NCBI GenBank assembly: GCA_017507285.1
Contig: JAFWBF010000065.1
Coordinates: 1-25,842 of the forward strand
Reading direction: 5' to 3'
DNA length: 25,842 bases
From: Bacteroidales bacterium
GTDB taxonomy: Bacteria > Bacteroidota > Bacteroidia > Bacteroidales > P3
A program made the position numbers and the translations under genes. How positions within the stretch are numbered: the first letter of the stretch is position 1; the number at the start of each line of letters is the position of its first letter. Of this stretch, positions 1 through 7,711 are shown in pieces. The notes beneath the pieces were generated by a model. That model searched no databases, had not been told where the DNA came from, and saw only the letters and a list, made by a program, of their open reading frames with translations.

Positions 1-146
1 CTTTGCACATTGGTTGCAGAGGCTCAGTGTTTTGCTACTCAAGGCAGCCATGCTTTTGGCACCGCCCCTCGGTTTTCATCATCCATAGCCAAGGGTTGGC
101 ACCGTTTTTTTGATAACAACAGTTCGTAGCCCCCTCTCCCCTTTGG
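1..146. other. Window edge, no supported gene
   Basis: No gene can be supported here. The plus-strand frame beginning at base 1 stays open for about 42 codons to a TAG at 127-129, so it could be the tail of a truncated gene, but it shows no recognisable motif. The 9-mer TTGGCACCG occurs twice, at 56-64 and 96-104. The window starts with CTTTGCAC, which resembles the end of a Bacteroidota -7 box, but the rest is cut off. Confidence 0.4.
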
Positions 147-1136
147 CTATTGCTTTATCACAGACTTTCGTGTAAAGTACTTATCCATTCGGGCGTTGTC
201 CCAATGCTTGGTAATGCGTATTACTACCGCTGTGGTTATAAAGGCGAATATAAATCGGAACAGTATAATTCCGCTCCAATGGCCTCCGGCCGACATTACC
301 AGCATGGTATCTTCGATAATGCTATGGAAGAGCGACATTAACAAGAGCGAATAAAATATATCTTTGCGTGATATAGCTTTAGCCTTGGTTTCTTCTATTA
401 TCAGAGCCCCGCCGTAGGCCATACCCAGGGTAAGCCCAATGATGGTAAGGGGAACAATGTTGGAGGTCATGCCTATAAAGCCCAACATGGGTTCCAACAG
501 CTTGTTCAGCTTGGCTATAAGCCCTATGCGTTTGAGCAGTTCCAGCACTACCAACAACGACAGTATTATCAAGGCGATGGACACATAACTTTTCAATTCG
601 TTGAGAGCCCAAGCCGGCAAACCATCGTCGGCAGGCATAGGCAGAGACATTATGTGGCCGGCAGGCTGCTGAAGAAGGCCCAAAGACGAGTAAAAGAAAT
701 TCAAGAACATGCCTACCACCACAGCCACCCCTATGCGAAAGAGCACCACCGGCAACCATTTGAGGCCGGCTTTGTAGGCCACCACCACCTCCATAAGGAA
801 CGAATGGGCTATAAGTAATGCCGTCATAAGTATAGACACCTGCGCTACACTAAGTGAAAGCGACGACTGCAAGGAAAAGAATGCCAACAAACCGCCATAG
901 AGGTTGCCAAATATGGCACCGGCCCACACTATTCCCATCTCGCCCGGAAGCCCCATAAGCTGCATAAGCGGGTCGAAAAAAGCACTTACATACTCTATAC
1001 CGCCCGTTTCTTGAAGCACTTTTACCAAAATACTTATGGGTACAAGTATTTTGAAAAGAATTTTACAAGTTCTACCCCATGGTTTCAACACCGATAAAGC
1101 AAACGATTTCAATATATTATCTTCTTTCATCATCAT
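147..1136 (-). CDS. Nucleoside recognition (GATE) domain membrane protein
   Basis: This is a 329-residue polytopic inner-membrane protein. It has about eight hydrophobic segments arranged in two halves (roughly residues 25-150 and 180-310), as in the nucleoside recognition/GATE family (PF07670). Glycine-rich membrane stretches such as AGAIFGNLYGGLLAF and TLGMAYGGALIIEETKAKA are typical of the family. Homologues are annotated as nucleoside recognition or spore-maturation-like proteins; the transported substrate is not established, so I assign none. The start is the first of three consecutive ATG codons; the second or third is equally possible. A TATCTTTG box on the minus strand lies 25 bp upstream (1161-1168). 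The gene diverges from the C_GCAxxG_C_C gene. A 126-residue open frame inside it is a shadow. Confidence 0.85.
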   Translation of the reverse strand: MMMKEDNILKSFALSVLKPWGRTCKILFKILVPISILVKVLQETGGIEYVSAFFDPLMQLMGLPGEMGIVWAGAIFGNLYGGLLAFFSLQSSLSLSVAQVSILMTALLIAHSFLMEVVVAYKAGLKWLPVVLFRIGVAVVVGMFLNFFYSSLGLLQQPAGHIMSLPMPADDGLPAWALNELKSYVSIALIILSLLVVLELLKRIGLIAKLNKLLEPMLGFIGMTSNIVPLTIIGLTLGMAYGGALIIEETKAKAISRKDIFYSLLLMSLFHSIIEDTMLVMSAGGHWSGIILFRFIFAFITTAVVIRITKHWDNARMDKYFTRKSVIKQ

Positions 1137-1160
1137 GTCAGCACCTTAATATTCGGTGTG

Positions 1161-1168
1161 CAAAGATA
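1161..1168 (-). promoter_or_regulatory. Bacteroidota -7 promoter box (TATCTTTG)
   Basis: On the minus strand this reads TATCTTTG followed by CAC, a perfect TAnnTTTG -7 element, 25 bp before the ATG of the nucleoside-recognition gene. I see no convincing -33 TTTG at the usual distance; one lies further out, at 1196-1199. Confidence 0.65.
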
Positions 1169-1221
1169 AGATAATTATTTTGAAAAGGAGATTGCCAAAC
1201 GTATTATCCGAAAAAAAATCG

Positions 1222-1229
1222 TATTTTTG
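1222..1229 (+). promoter_or_regulatory. Bacteroidota -7 promoter box (TATTTTTG)
   Basis: TATTTTTG followed by CAAC matches TAnnTTTG and lies 38 bp upstream of the ATG at 1267. It faces away from the minus-strand box at 1161-1168, so the two divergent genes appear to share this control region. It also argues that the start is at 1267 (or 1246) rather than further upstream. Confidence 0.6.
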
Positions 1230-1266
1230 CAACGTAATATGGACAATGTATAACACCGATAACACC

Positions 1267-1683
1267 ATGAAAGTAGATGTAAACGAACGTATTGAGGCAG
1301 CTAAACAGCTATTCAAAAACGGATACTCCTGTTCGCAAGCTGTAACGATGGCTTACGCCGATGTGTGCAACATGGAGCCCGAATATGCCGCACAGCTATC
1401 CTTTCCTTTTGGCGGAGGCATAGCCCGCATGCACGAGGTGTGTGGCTGTGTATGCTCGATGGCGCTGGTGGCAGGATTTGTAGAGCCGGCTCCCGACCCC
1501 AAAAACCTTACTGCAGTGCAAAAAAGCCGCGCACTTACACGCTCATTGGCCGAGAAATTTAGAGAGAAGCATGGCGATATTGTATGCCGAAACCTACTGC
1601 AAAACAAAGAGCAGCATTCGTGTATAGACTATGTGGCCTTTGCAGCCGAAGCAATAGGATTGGCAATTAACGAGAAAGAGTAA
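1267..1683 (+). CDS. C_GCAxxG_C_C family protein, possible redox protein
   Basis: This 138-residue small cytoplasmic protein carries the spaced cysteine pattern of the C_GCAxxG_C_C family (TIGR01909 / PF09719). There is a Cys in GYSCSQAV near the N-terminus, then a glycine-rich GGGIAR followed by VCGCVCSMALVAG, a Cys in IVCRNLL and a Cys in HSCIDYVAFA near the end. Family members are thought to be redox-active or metal-binding, but no reaction is established. The frame is open back to 1156, but the first 37 codons overlap the promoter at 1222-1229 and do not look like family sequence. I therefore start at ATG 1267, with ATG 1246 as the alternative. It is divergent from the membrane protein and followed by argS behind its own promoter. 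Confidence 0.85.
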   Translation: MKVDVNERIEAAKQLFKNGYSCSQAVTMAYADVCNMEPEYAAQLSFPFGGGIARMHEVCGCVCSMALVAGFVEPAPDPKNLTAVQKSRALTRSLAEKFREKHGDIVCRNLLQNKEQHSCIDYVAFAAEAIGLAINEKE

Positions 1684-1727
1684 AATTTTTATACGTACCA
1701 AACAACAAAAGTATGACAAAAAAGTTG

Positions 1728-1735
1728 TACCTTTG
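1728..1735 (+). promoter_or_regulatory. -7 promoter box (TACCTTTG) for argS
   Basis: TACCTTTG is a perfect TAnnTTTG match, 33 bp upstream of the argS ATG and 44 bp after the previous stop codon. It suggests that argS and the following thioesterase gene have their own promoter. Confidence 0.6.
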
Positions 1736-1768
1736 TAAGATGTATTATAACTTAAAACATATCCAAAA

Positions 1769-3577
1769 ATGATTGAATACGAATTACAACAGAGCGTTTC
1801 CAACGCATTAAAACAGTTATACAACCACGATGTTGCACCCGAAAACATCGTTTTGCAAAAGACCAAAAAAGAATTTGAAGGCGATTTTACAATAGTAGTG
1901 TTCCCATACGTAAAAGCAGCCAAAAAATCGCCCGAAGCAGTAGCCAACGAGCTGGGCGAATACGTAAAAGCCAACCTTGCCAACATCGAAAGCTACAACG
2001 TTATCAAAGGTTTTCTCAACTTTGTGGTAAAAACCGAGTATTGGCTTTCGTTTGTCAAAGACAATGTATGCAAATCAAACTTTGGATATGCCGAGGCCAA
2101 CACCACTTCGAGCCCTATAGTTATCGAATATTCGTCGCCCAACACCAACAAGCCTCTTCACCTTGGCCATATACGCAACAACCTTTTGGGTTGGAGTGTG
2201 GCCAAACTGCTACAAGCAGCCGGCAACAACGTTAAGAAAGTAAACCTCGTAAACGACCGCGGAATACATATATGCAAATCCATGCTGGCATGGAAGCTCT
2301 ATGGCAATGGCGAAACGCCACAATCGTCGGGCATGAAGGGCGACCACCTTGTAGGTAAATACTACGTACTGTTTGACAAGCACTACAAAGACGAGGTGAA
2401 ACAGATAGCTGCCCAAAAAAACATAGCCGAAGACGAGGCAGCCAAAGAGTCGCCACTGATGTTGGAAGCCCAAGATATGCTTCGCCGCTGGGAAGCCAAA
2501 GACCCGGAGATAGTGGAACTATGGACCAAAATGAACGGATGGGTATACGAAGGTTTTGATGCCACATACAAGAAAATGGGTATCGATTTTGACAAGATAT
2601 ATTATGAATCCGACACTTACCTACTGGGCAAAGAACTTGTAACAAAAGGTCTTGAAAAAGGAGTACTATTCCGCAAAGAAGATGGCTCTGTATGGGCCGA
2701 CCTTACCGACAAGGGACTTGACCAAAAACTGTTGCTACGCAAAGATGGCACATCGGTATACATGACCCAAGACTTGGGTACCGCCCTATTGCGACACAAT
2801 GATTTTGATGCCAAACAGCTAATCTATGTGATAGGCAACGAACAAGACTACCACTTCAACGTGTTGAAGATAATATTGGAACGCCTTGGCTTTGACTGGG
2901 CCGAAAAGATTTACCACCTATCGTACGGAATGGTAGAACTACCCAACGGAAAAATGAAATCAAGAGAAGGCACTGTAGTAGATGCCGACGACCTGATAGA
3001 AGAAATGATAGACACCGCCGAAGCTATGAGCAAGGAACACGGTCGAAACGACGACCTGCCTGCCGATGAGGCTCAAAAACTATACGCTATGCTTGCACTG
3101 GGTGCGTTGAAGTATTTTATACTTAAAGTAGATCCCAAACGCAACATGCTGTTCAACCCCGAAGAAAGCATAGACTTCAACGGCAATACAGGCCCATTTA
3201 TACAATATACCCACGCCCGCATACGCTCTATAATACGCAAAGCCCAAGAGCTACACAACCTTGCTATCGACGATGCCCAACAAATAACAGACTGGACAGT
3301 AACCAACATCACTCCTAAGGAAAAAGAGATTATAAAGGCTATATACGACATGCCCAACGTAATACAGGAAGCTGCCAACAACTACTCTCCGGCAATGGTG
3401 GCAAACTATGTGTACGATGTGGCCAAGAGTTTCAACAGCTTCTACCAAGACACTCCGATACTAAAAGAAACCAATGTCAACAATATGGTGTTCCGCCTAT
3501 ACCTATGCAAGATGGTAAGCACAGTGGTACGCAACTCCATGGCTGTACTTGGAATCGAAGTTCCGGAAAAGATGTAA
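1769..3577 (+). CDS. argS: Arginine--tRNA ligase
   Basis: This 602-residue class I aminoacyl-tRNA synthetase charges tRNA-Arg in the cytoplasm. The order is an N-terminal Arg-tRNA synthetase domain (about 1-90), a Rossmann catalytic core opened by the HIGH signature as HLGH (131-134, inside PNTNKPLHLGHIRNN), a KMSKS-region variant reading GKMKSREG (394-401), and a C-terminal helical DALR anticodon-binding domain (about 470-602, with NTGPFIQYTHARIRSI at its start). The non-canonical KMSKS loop is common in bacterial ArgRS and is not a defect. Length and motifs are complete. It has its own -7 box at 1728-1735 and is followed after 37 bp by the thioesterase gene with no visible promoter, so the two are probably co-transcribed. 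Confidence 0.97.
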   Translation: MIEYELQQSVSNALKQLYNHDVAPENIVLQKTKKEFEGDFTIVVFPYVKAAKKSPEAVANELGEYVKANLANIESYNVIKGFLNFVVKTEYWLSFVKDNVCKSNFGYAEANTTSSPIVIEYSSPNTNKPLHLGHIRNNLLGWSVAKLLQAAGNNVKKVNLVNDRGIHICKSMLAWKLYGNGETPQSSGMKGDHLVGKYYVLFDKHYKDEVKQIAAQKNIAEDEAAKESPLMLEAQDMLRRWEAKDPEIVELWTKMNGWVYEGFDATYKKMGIDFDKIYYESDTYLLGKELVTKGLEKGVLFRKEDGSVWADLTDKGLDQKLLLRKDGTSVYMTQDLGTALLRHNDFDAKQLIYVIGNEQDYHFNVLKIILERLGFDWAEKIYHLSYGMVELPNGKMKSREGTVVDADDLIEEMIDTAEAMSKEHGRNDDLPADEAQKLYAMLALGALKYFILKVDPKRNMLFNPEESIDFNGNTGPFIQYTHARIRSIIRKAQELHNLAIDDAQQITDWTVTNITPKEKEIIKAIYDMPNVIQEAANNYSPAMVANYVYDVAKSFNSFYQDTPILKETNVNNMVFRLYLCKMVSTVVRNSMAVLGIEVPEKM

Positions 3578-3614
3578 CAACCTCTAGTGTGTAATATAAT
3601 AACTTATTGTAGCA

Positions 3615-4346
3615 ATGCTTATAGAACCATCAATGTGGGAAGAGCCTTACAAGGTACATAGTTTTCTTACAGACCGCTATTGCAGGCTGTCGGTGCCGGC
3701 CATATCTCAATTGTTTCAAGAAACCGCCGAGGCACACACCAATGCCTACAATATGGGTTACCATTCCTTGATAGCCCAAGGCAAAGCATGGGTACTACTA
3801 CGGGTATATTACGAAATATCTGAATACCCAAGTATATACGAAAACATATCCATGCGCACATGGAGCCGTGGCTACAAAGGCCCAATAGCATTCCGCGATT
3901 TCGAGATAAGAAATTTGGCAGGCGAAGTAGTAATAAAGGGAACGTCCACTTGGTGCGTGATAGATATCAATTCGAGAATGCCACAACGCTGCAATAAGAT
4001 TATGGACAGCTTTCCTATGTACGACCACGCAGCCGTAGATAAAGTGATTGGCAAGCTATTACCCAATGCCGAGGGCGAGACTGTAAACTCGTTCAAATCG
4101 CCCTTTATGGCTATTGATAAGGCTCAGCATACCAACAATGCCATGTACATGCGTTGGGTGATGAACGCTCTGGACGAATCCGACCAAAAGAGGAACATAC
4201 GTACGGTGGACATAAGCTACGTGCGAGAGACACCAATGAACGACTTAATAACAATAAAACGCCACCGCCCCTCGACCAATGCATACAACTTTGTACTGGA
4301 AAACAGCCGTGGACTATCGATGATATGTAACCTCGTTTTTGAATAA
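3615..4346 (+). CDS. Acyl-ACP thioesterase (FatA/FatB-like, double hotdog)
   Basis: This 243-residue protein is of the acyl-ACP thioesterase family (PF01643), which releases fatty acids from acyl carrier protein. It has two hotdog halves: residues about 10-125, with a central helix region near TAEAHTNAYNMGYHSL, and about 155-243. The active-site motif normally reads D-x-N-x-H-x-N-N; here it is D168-K-A170-Q-H172-T-N174-N175, so the usual catalytic Asn is Ala. His172 and the later Glu205 (YVRETPMND) are kept. The protein may be a diverged member with altered activity. It lies 37 bp after argS and ends 17 bp before a bidirectional terminator. The family call is firm; the substrate is unknown. 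Confidence 0.85.
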   Translation: MLIEPSMWEEPYKVHSFLTDRYCRLSVPAISQLFQETAEAHTNAYNMGYHSLIAQGKAWVLLRVYYEISEYPSIYENISMRTWSRGYKGPIAFRDFEIRNLAGEVVIKGTSTWCVIDINSRMPQRCNKIMDSFPMYDHAAVDKVIGKLLPNAEGETVNSFKSPFMAIDKAQHTNNAMYMRWVMNALDESDQKRNIRTVDISYVRETPMNDLITIKRHRPSTNAYNFVLENSRGLSMICNLVFE

Positions 4347-4363
4347 TTGTCTCCACAATAATC

Positions 4364-4418
4364 AAAAAAAAGACGAAACCCCAAGCACTAAACTCAAAAA
4401 AGGGTTTCGTCTTTTTTT
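4364..4418. terminator. Bidirectional rho-independent terminator
   Basis: GACGAAACCC (4372-4381) pairs perfectly with GGGTTTCGTC (4402-4411). The stem is flanked by an A-run on the left and a T-run on the right, so it gives a U-tract in both directions. It sits between the convergent thioesterase and metK genes and should serve both. Confidence 0.9.
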
Positions 4419-4447
4419 ATGTGTTACTTACCATCGGCAGGCATTGT

Positions 4448-5704
4448 CTAGCTTAGCTTGAACGCTTTTTGTATTTTCTCTACATAATCTAGTTTTTCCC
4501 ATGCAAAGAAATCCACTTCTTTCTTCTGCTCTTTTCCTTTGCGATACAAAGTAACTTCTCGGCGGAAGGGGTCGCGTCCGAAATGACCATACTTGGCAGT
4601 TTCGAAATATATAGGGTTCTTCAGCCCGAAACGTTCCACTATTGCATAGGGAGTCATATCAAATATTTTCTTCACCTTTTCGGCAATCTGTCCATCGGTC
4701 ATCGCTACTTTGGCTGTACCGTAGGTGTTGACGTATAGTCCTACAGGCTGAGCCACCCCTATAGCATAGGCCACTTGTACAAGCACCTCGTCGCAAACGC
4801 CTGCTGCTACCAAGTTTTTGGCAATATGTCGTGTGGCGTATGCAGCACTTCGGTCCACCTTGCTAGGGTCTTTTCCGCTGAAAGCGCCACCTCCATGAGC
4901 ACCACGTCCACCGTAAGTATCAACAATTATTTTTCGTCCGGTAAGACCAGTATCGCCATGAGGACCACCAATTACAAATTTACCGGTAGGATTAACATGT
5001 AGCTTATAATCCTTCTTTTCAAAGAGTCGACGATTGTCTTCCGAAATTTTGGTAAGCACACGTGGTATAAGTATCTGCTCTACGTCACAACGTATGGTTT
5101 GGAGCATACGTTCTTCGGTATCAAAATCATCATGTTGTGTACTGATTACTATAGTATCAATACGCAATGGTTTGTTATCATCGCTATATTCTATTGTTAT
5201 CTGACTTTTGGCATCCGGACGTAAATACTTCATTTCTTTTCCTTCCCTACGTATGTTTGCGAGTTCAAGAAGAAATATGTGTGCCAAAGTTAGAGGCAAA
5301 GGCATATACTCTCTTGTTTCACGACATGCATAACCAAACATCATACCTTGATCGCCCGCACCTTGCTCTTTGAGTTTTGCTCTTTCAACACCTTGATTTA
5401 TATCTGGACTTTGTCCGTGGATAGTACTGATAACGCCACATGAATTTGCCTCGAACATGTATTCGCCCTTGGTGTATCCTATCTTTTGTATCACATCACG
5501 AACCGTCGATTGTACATCTACATAATCATGAGTCTTAACTTCGCCACTCACTACTGCCAAACCAGTTGTTACCAGAGTCTCGCAAGCAACTTTGGCATCA
5601 GCATCACGGCGTAGAAATTCGTCCAATAGTGCATCACTTATTTGGTCTGCAACTTTGTCGGGGTGTCCTTCGCTAACACTCTCGCTTGTGAAATAATAAG
5701 CCAT
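4448..5704 (-). CDS. metK: S-adenosylmethionine synthase
   Basis: This 418-residue enzyme makes S-adenosylmethionine from methionine and ATP in the cytoplasm. It shows the family landmarks: GHPDK (13-17), the flexible-loop and hexapeptide region GAGDQGMMFGY (115-125), and GGGAFSGKDPSKVDRSAAY (271-289), which carries the phosphate-binding glycine-rich segment. It is somewhat longer than the roughly 384 residues of the E. coli enzyme, which I recall as normal for Bacteroidales, with extra sequence around 145-175 and at the C-terminus. It is transcribed alone, towards the terminator at 4364-4418. The upstream minus-strand sequence has only an imperfect -7 box (TATTTTG near 5764-5770), and I see no SAM riboswitch there. 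Confidence 0.97.
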   Translation of the reverse strand: MAYYFTSESVSEGHPDKVADQISDALLDEFLRRDADAKVACETLVTTGLAVVSGEVKTHDYVDVQSTVRDVIQKIGYTKGEYMFEANSCGVISTIHGQSPDINQGVERAKLKEQGAGDQGMMFGYACRETREYMPLPLTLAHIFLLELANIRREGKEMKYLRPDAKSQITIEYSDDNKPLRIDTIVISTQHDDFDTEERMLQTIRCDVEQILIPRVLTKISEDNRRLFEKKDYKLHVNPTGKFVIGGPHGDTGLTGRKIIVDTYGGRGAHGGGAFSGKDPSKVDRSAAYATRHIAKNLVAAGVCDEVLVQVAYAIGVAQPVGLYVNTYGTAKVAMTDGQIAEKVKKIFDMTPYAIVERFGLKNPIYFETAKYGHFGRDPFRREVTLYRKGKEQKKEVDFFAWEKLDYVEKIQKAFKLS

Positions 5705-6227
5705 ATCTTTCTGTTTAAGTTTTTTAGTTTTACATCTATTTTATTTGTCTAACCTTCCTACTACAAAATAAGAAAAACATTGTCGGAGGAAAGCAATTTT
5801 GCATACAAGTGGAGTAAAAGAAATATTTGGAAACCTTACGAAGAAAAGATGTTATGTATTGTTTTAGCATTTTTTCTGTGTGGTTGCAATCAAATTCAAA
5901 TCTATCCACTTCCAATTTGCAAAATTACTATTTTTTTTCCAACCTTCCAAGAATACAACCACAATATTTTTTATACTACCCTTACATTTCTTTTCTAGTC
6001 CATAAGTAATCAACTTCTTAGAGAGTAATAATTTTCATTGCATATCCCTATATTTTCAGCCTTCAAATATTCGTTTGAGATGTATTTTCTACCGTTTTTA
6101 ATATTTTTTTTGAGCCAATCCCTCTGTTTTTTTCTTACACAATGGAATATTGCACTTCTATATTGAATCTATAGAACCATAATAGATACAATAAATAGAA
6201 AATTAGTGCGTTTATAAAATTATAGCA
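5705..6227. other. AT-rich gene-free gap between metK and glycosyltransferase
   Basis: About 520 bp of very AT-rich, T-tract-rich DNA separates the divergent metK and glycosyltransferase genes. A 72-codon frame with a TTG start (5780-5998) exists, but it has no family resemblance and unconvincing composition. I see no tRNA, repeat or strong hairpin. It presumably holds the metK promoter and the unidentified promoter of the glycosyltransferase. Confidence 0.5.
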
Positions 6228-6248
6228 ATGTATAATTTGTGTAGCAAG

Positions 6249-7502
6249 ATGAAAAATGCTTTGATGATATTAGACCATTTTCCGCCTTCATTTGCCCCAC
6301 GAATGGGCTATTTGGCCAAATATATGACAGAGATGGATTGGAATGCTCGTGTATTTTCGGTGGCACATAGTAATGATACAGCCAAATTTGACAATCTAGT
6401 GGGCTTTGTTCGAGCCGAGGTTGTTCCTATGCCTATATATTGCCATATGCATGCTATCAATAGGTTAATAAGCGAAATTTTGGGCATGATAAAGGGTGGT
6501 CGTTGCTGGAGTATGAACGATGAGAGAATGTATAATCACATTATGAAAAGTATCATAGCTGAAAAATACGACCTTGTAGTATGTTCAACAGCTAGCTTTT
6601 TTCCTTTGTTCACAGCGCTACGTGTAGCCCAAACCATGAGATTACCTCTAGTATTAGATTTTCGCGACATCTATGAACAAGACCCATATATGTATCCTCG
6701 CAAAGGTGCGGCAGGGCTATTGAGACGTATGCAGATAGGTATGCGAAATCGTATCATAGGTCATGCTACTGCTGTAACCACAGTATCAGAATGGCACAAA
6801 AATTTGCTAGGCACCTATAATAAAAATACACATCGAATTTTTAATGGATTCGATAGCGAACTATTTTACCCTCGCACCAATCCGGAAAAATTATCTAGTT
6901 TTGTAATAGGTTATACAGGCAGTGTTTCGCCCACCAATTGCGAAGGCTCTCGAAATCCAGATATTCTTTTTGAAGCAATACAACGTCTCTCGTCCGAAGG
7001 TATTATAGAGCCGAAAAAATTCGTTCTACGTTTCTATACCGACGATGTAAGCATAAACTACCTTAATAGTACTGCTGAGAGATATGGTATAGCCGATTAT
7101 GTGGAGATATACCATTGGGTTGTAGCCAATGATGTACCATCGGTATTGGATTGTTGTTGCATTCTGCTTGTCTTGGTAGCGGCTTGCAATACCAATGGCG
7201 TAATGACCACCAAGATTTTTGAGTACTTAGCCATGGGTCGCACCACTATATGTGTACCTAACAGCGACGGTCCGGTAGCAAAACTGATTTCCGATGCCAA
7301 AGCCGGAAAATCGTTCGACAATTCAAATGAACTGTATCACTACCTTGTTGAAAAATACAACGAATGGCAAATAAACGGACATATAGAATGCCACACAAAC
7401 ATGGACTATGTAGCTCAGTTTTCGAGACAGAAACAAGCCAAAGAATTCGTAAAAATATTCAACCAAGCAATCTTGAAAAAAATACATCCCAAAGAGCTTT
7501 GA
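6249..7502 (+). CDS. Glycosyltransferase, GT4-like (GT-B fold)
   Basis: This is a 417-residue glycosyltransferase with two Rossmann-like halves. The N-terminal half starts LMILDHFPPSFAPRMGYLAK, the usual P-rich first loop of GT4 enzymes, and includes VLDFRDIYEQDPY. The C-terminal half begins near FVIGYTGSVSPTN and contains TTKIFEYLAMGRTTICVP, the nucleotide-sugar binding segment with the conserved Glu of the EX7E region. It would transfer a sugar from an activated donor to an envelope glycan, but donor and acceptor cannot be read. ATG 6249 fits the family N-terminus; ATG 6228 adds seven codons. It is an orphan: the neighbours are metK and topA, not a polysaccharide locus. Confidence 0.8.
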   Translation: MKNALMILDHFPPSFAPRMGYLAKYMTEMDWNARVFSVAHSNDTAKFDNLVGFVRAEVVPMPIYCHMHAINRLISEILGMIKGGRCWSMNDERMYNHIMKSIIAEKYDLVVCSTASFFPLFTALRVAQTMRLPLVLDFRDIYEQDPYMYPRKGAAGLLRRMQIGMRNRIIGHATAVTTVSEWHKNLLGTYNKNTHRIFNGFDSELFYPRTNPEKLSSFVIGYTGSVSPTNCEGSRNPDILFEAIQRLSSEGIIEPKKFVLRFYTDDVSINYLNSTAERYGIADYVEIYHWVVANDVPSVLDCCCILLVLVAACNTNGVMTTKIFEYLAMGRTTICVPNSDGPVAKLISDAKAGKSFDNSNELYHYLVEKYNEWQINGHIECHTNMDYVAQFSRQKQAKEFVKIFNQAILKKIHPKEL

Positions 7503-7572
7503 TATACAGATTAATAAGCACAAAAAAGAAAAAAAGTCAGTGATTTTTTATCGTAAATAGAAAATTTATCTG

Positions 7573-7580
7573 TTACTTTG
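7573..7580 (+). promoter_or_regulatory. Possible -7 box (TTACTTTG) upstream of topA
   Basis: TTACTTTG followed by CAAAA is an imperfect match to TAnnTTTG but has the typical TTTGCA context. It lies about 130 bp before the topA start, implying a leader of about 125 nt in which I recognise no structure. Confidence 0.35.
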
Positions 7581-7711
7581 CAAAAGCAAACGAAGGATTG
7601 CCACGACATTAAAATAAACTACAACACACTGAAACAGAGATACTTTAGTACAATAATAAATATATATAAGATAACACACAGAAACATACTAAGAGAGTAT
7701 AAAACCAAGAT

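Noticed and set aside
379..759. 126-codon minus-strand frame inside the nucleoside-recognition gene
   Set aside because: It overlaps the supported membrane protein in another frame on the same strand, with no signal or domain.
1156..1266. 37-codon extension of the C_GCAxxG_C_C protein
   Set aside because: It would run through the plus-strand -7 box and the divergent promoter region, and its sequence does not resemble the family.
5705..5800. SAM riboswitch upstream of metK
   Set aside because: The leader is AT-rich with no multi-helix junction or conserved SAM-binding pattern that I can trace.
5780..5998. 72-codon frame with a lipobox-like LCGC
   Set aside because: It has a TTG start, low-complexity hydrophobic composition from AT-rich DNA, no ribosome-binding site and no family resemblance.
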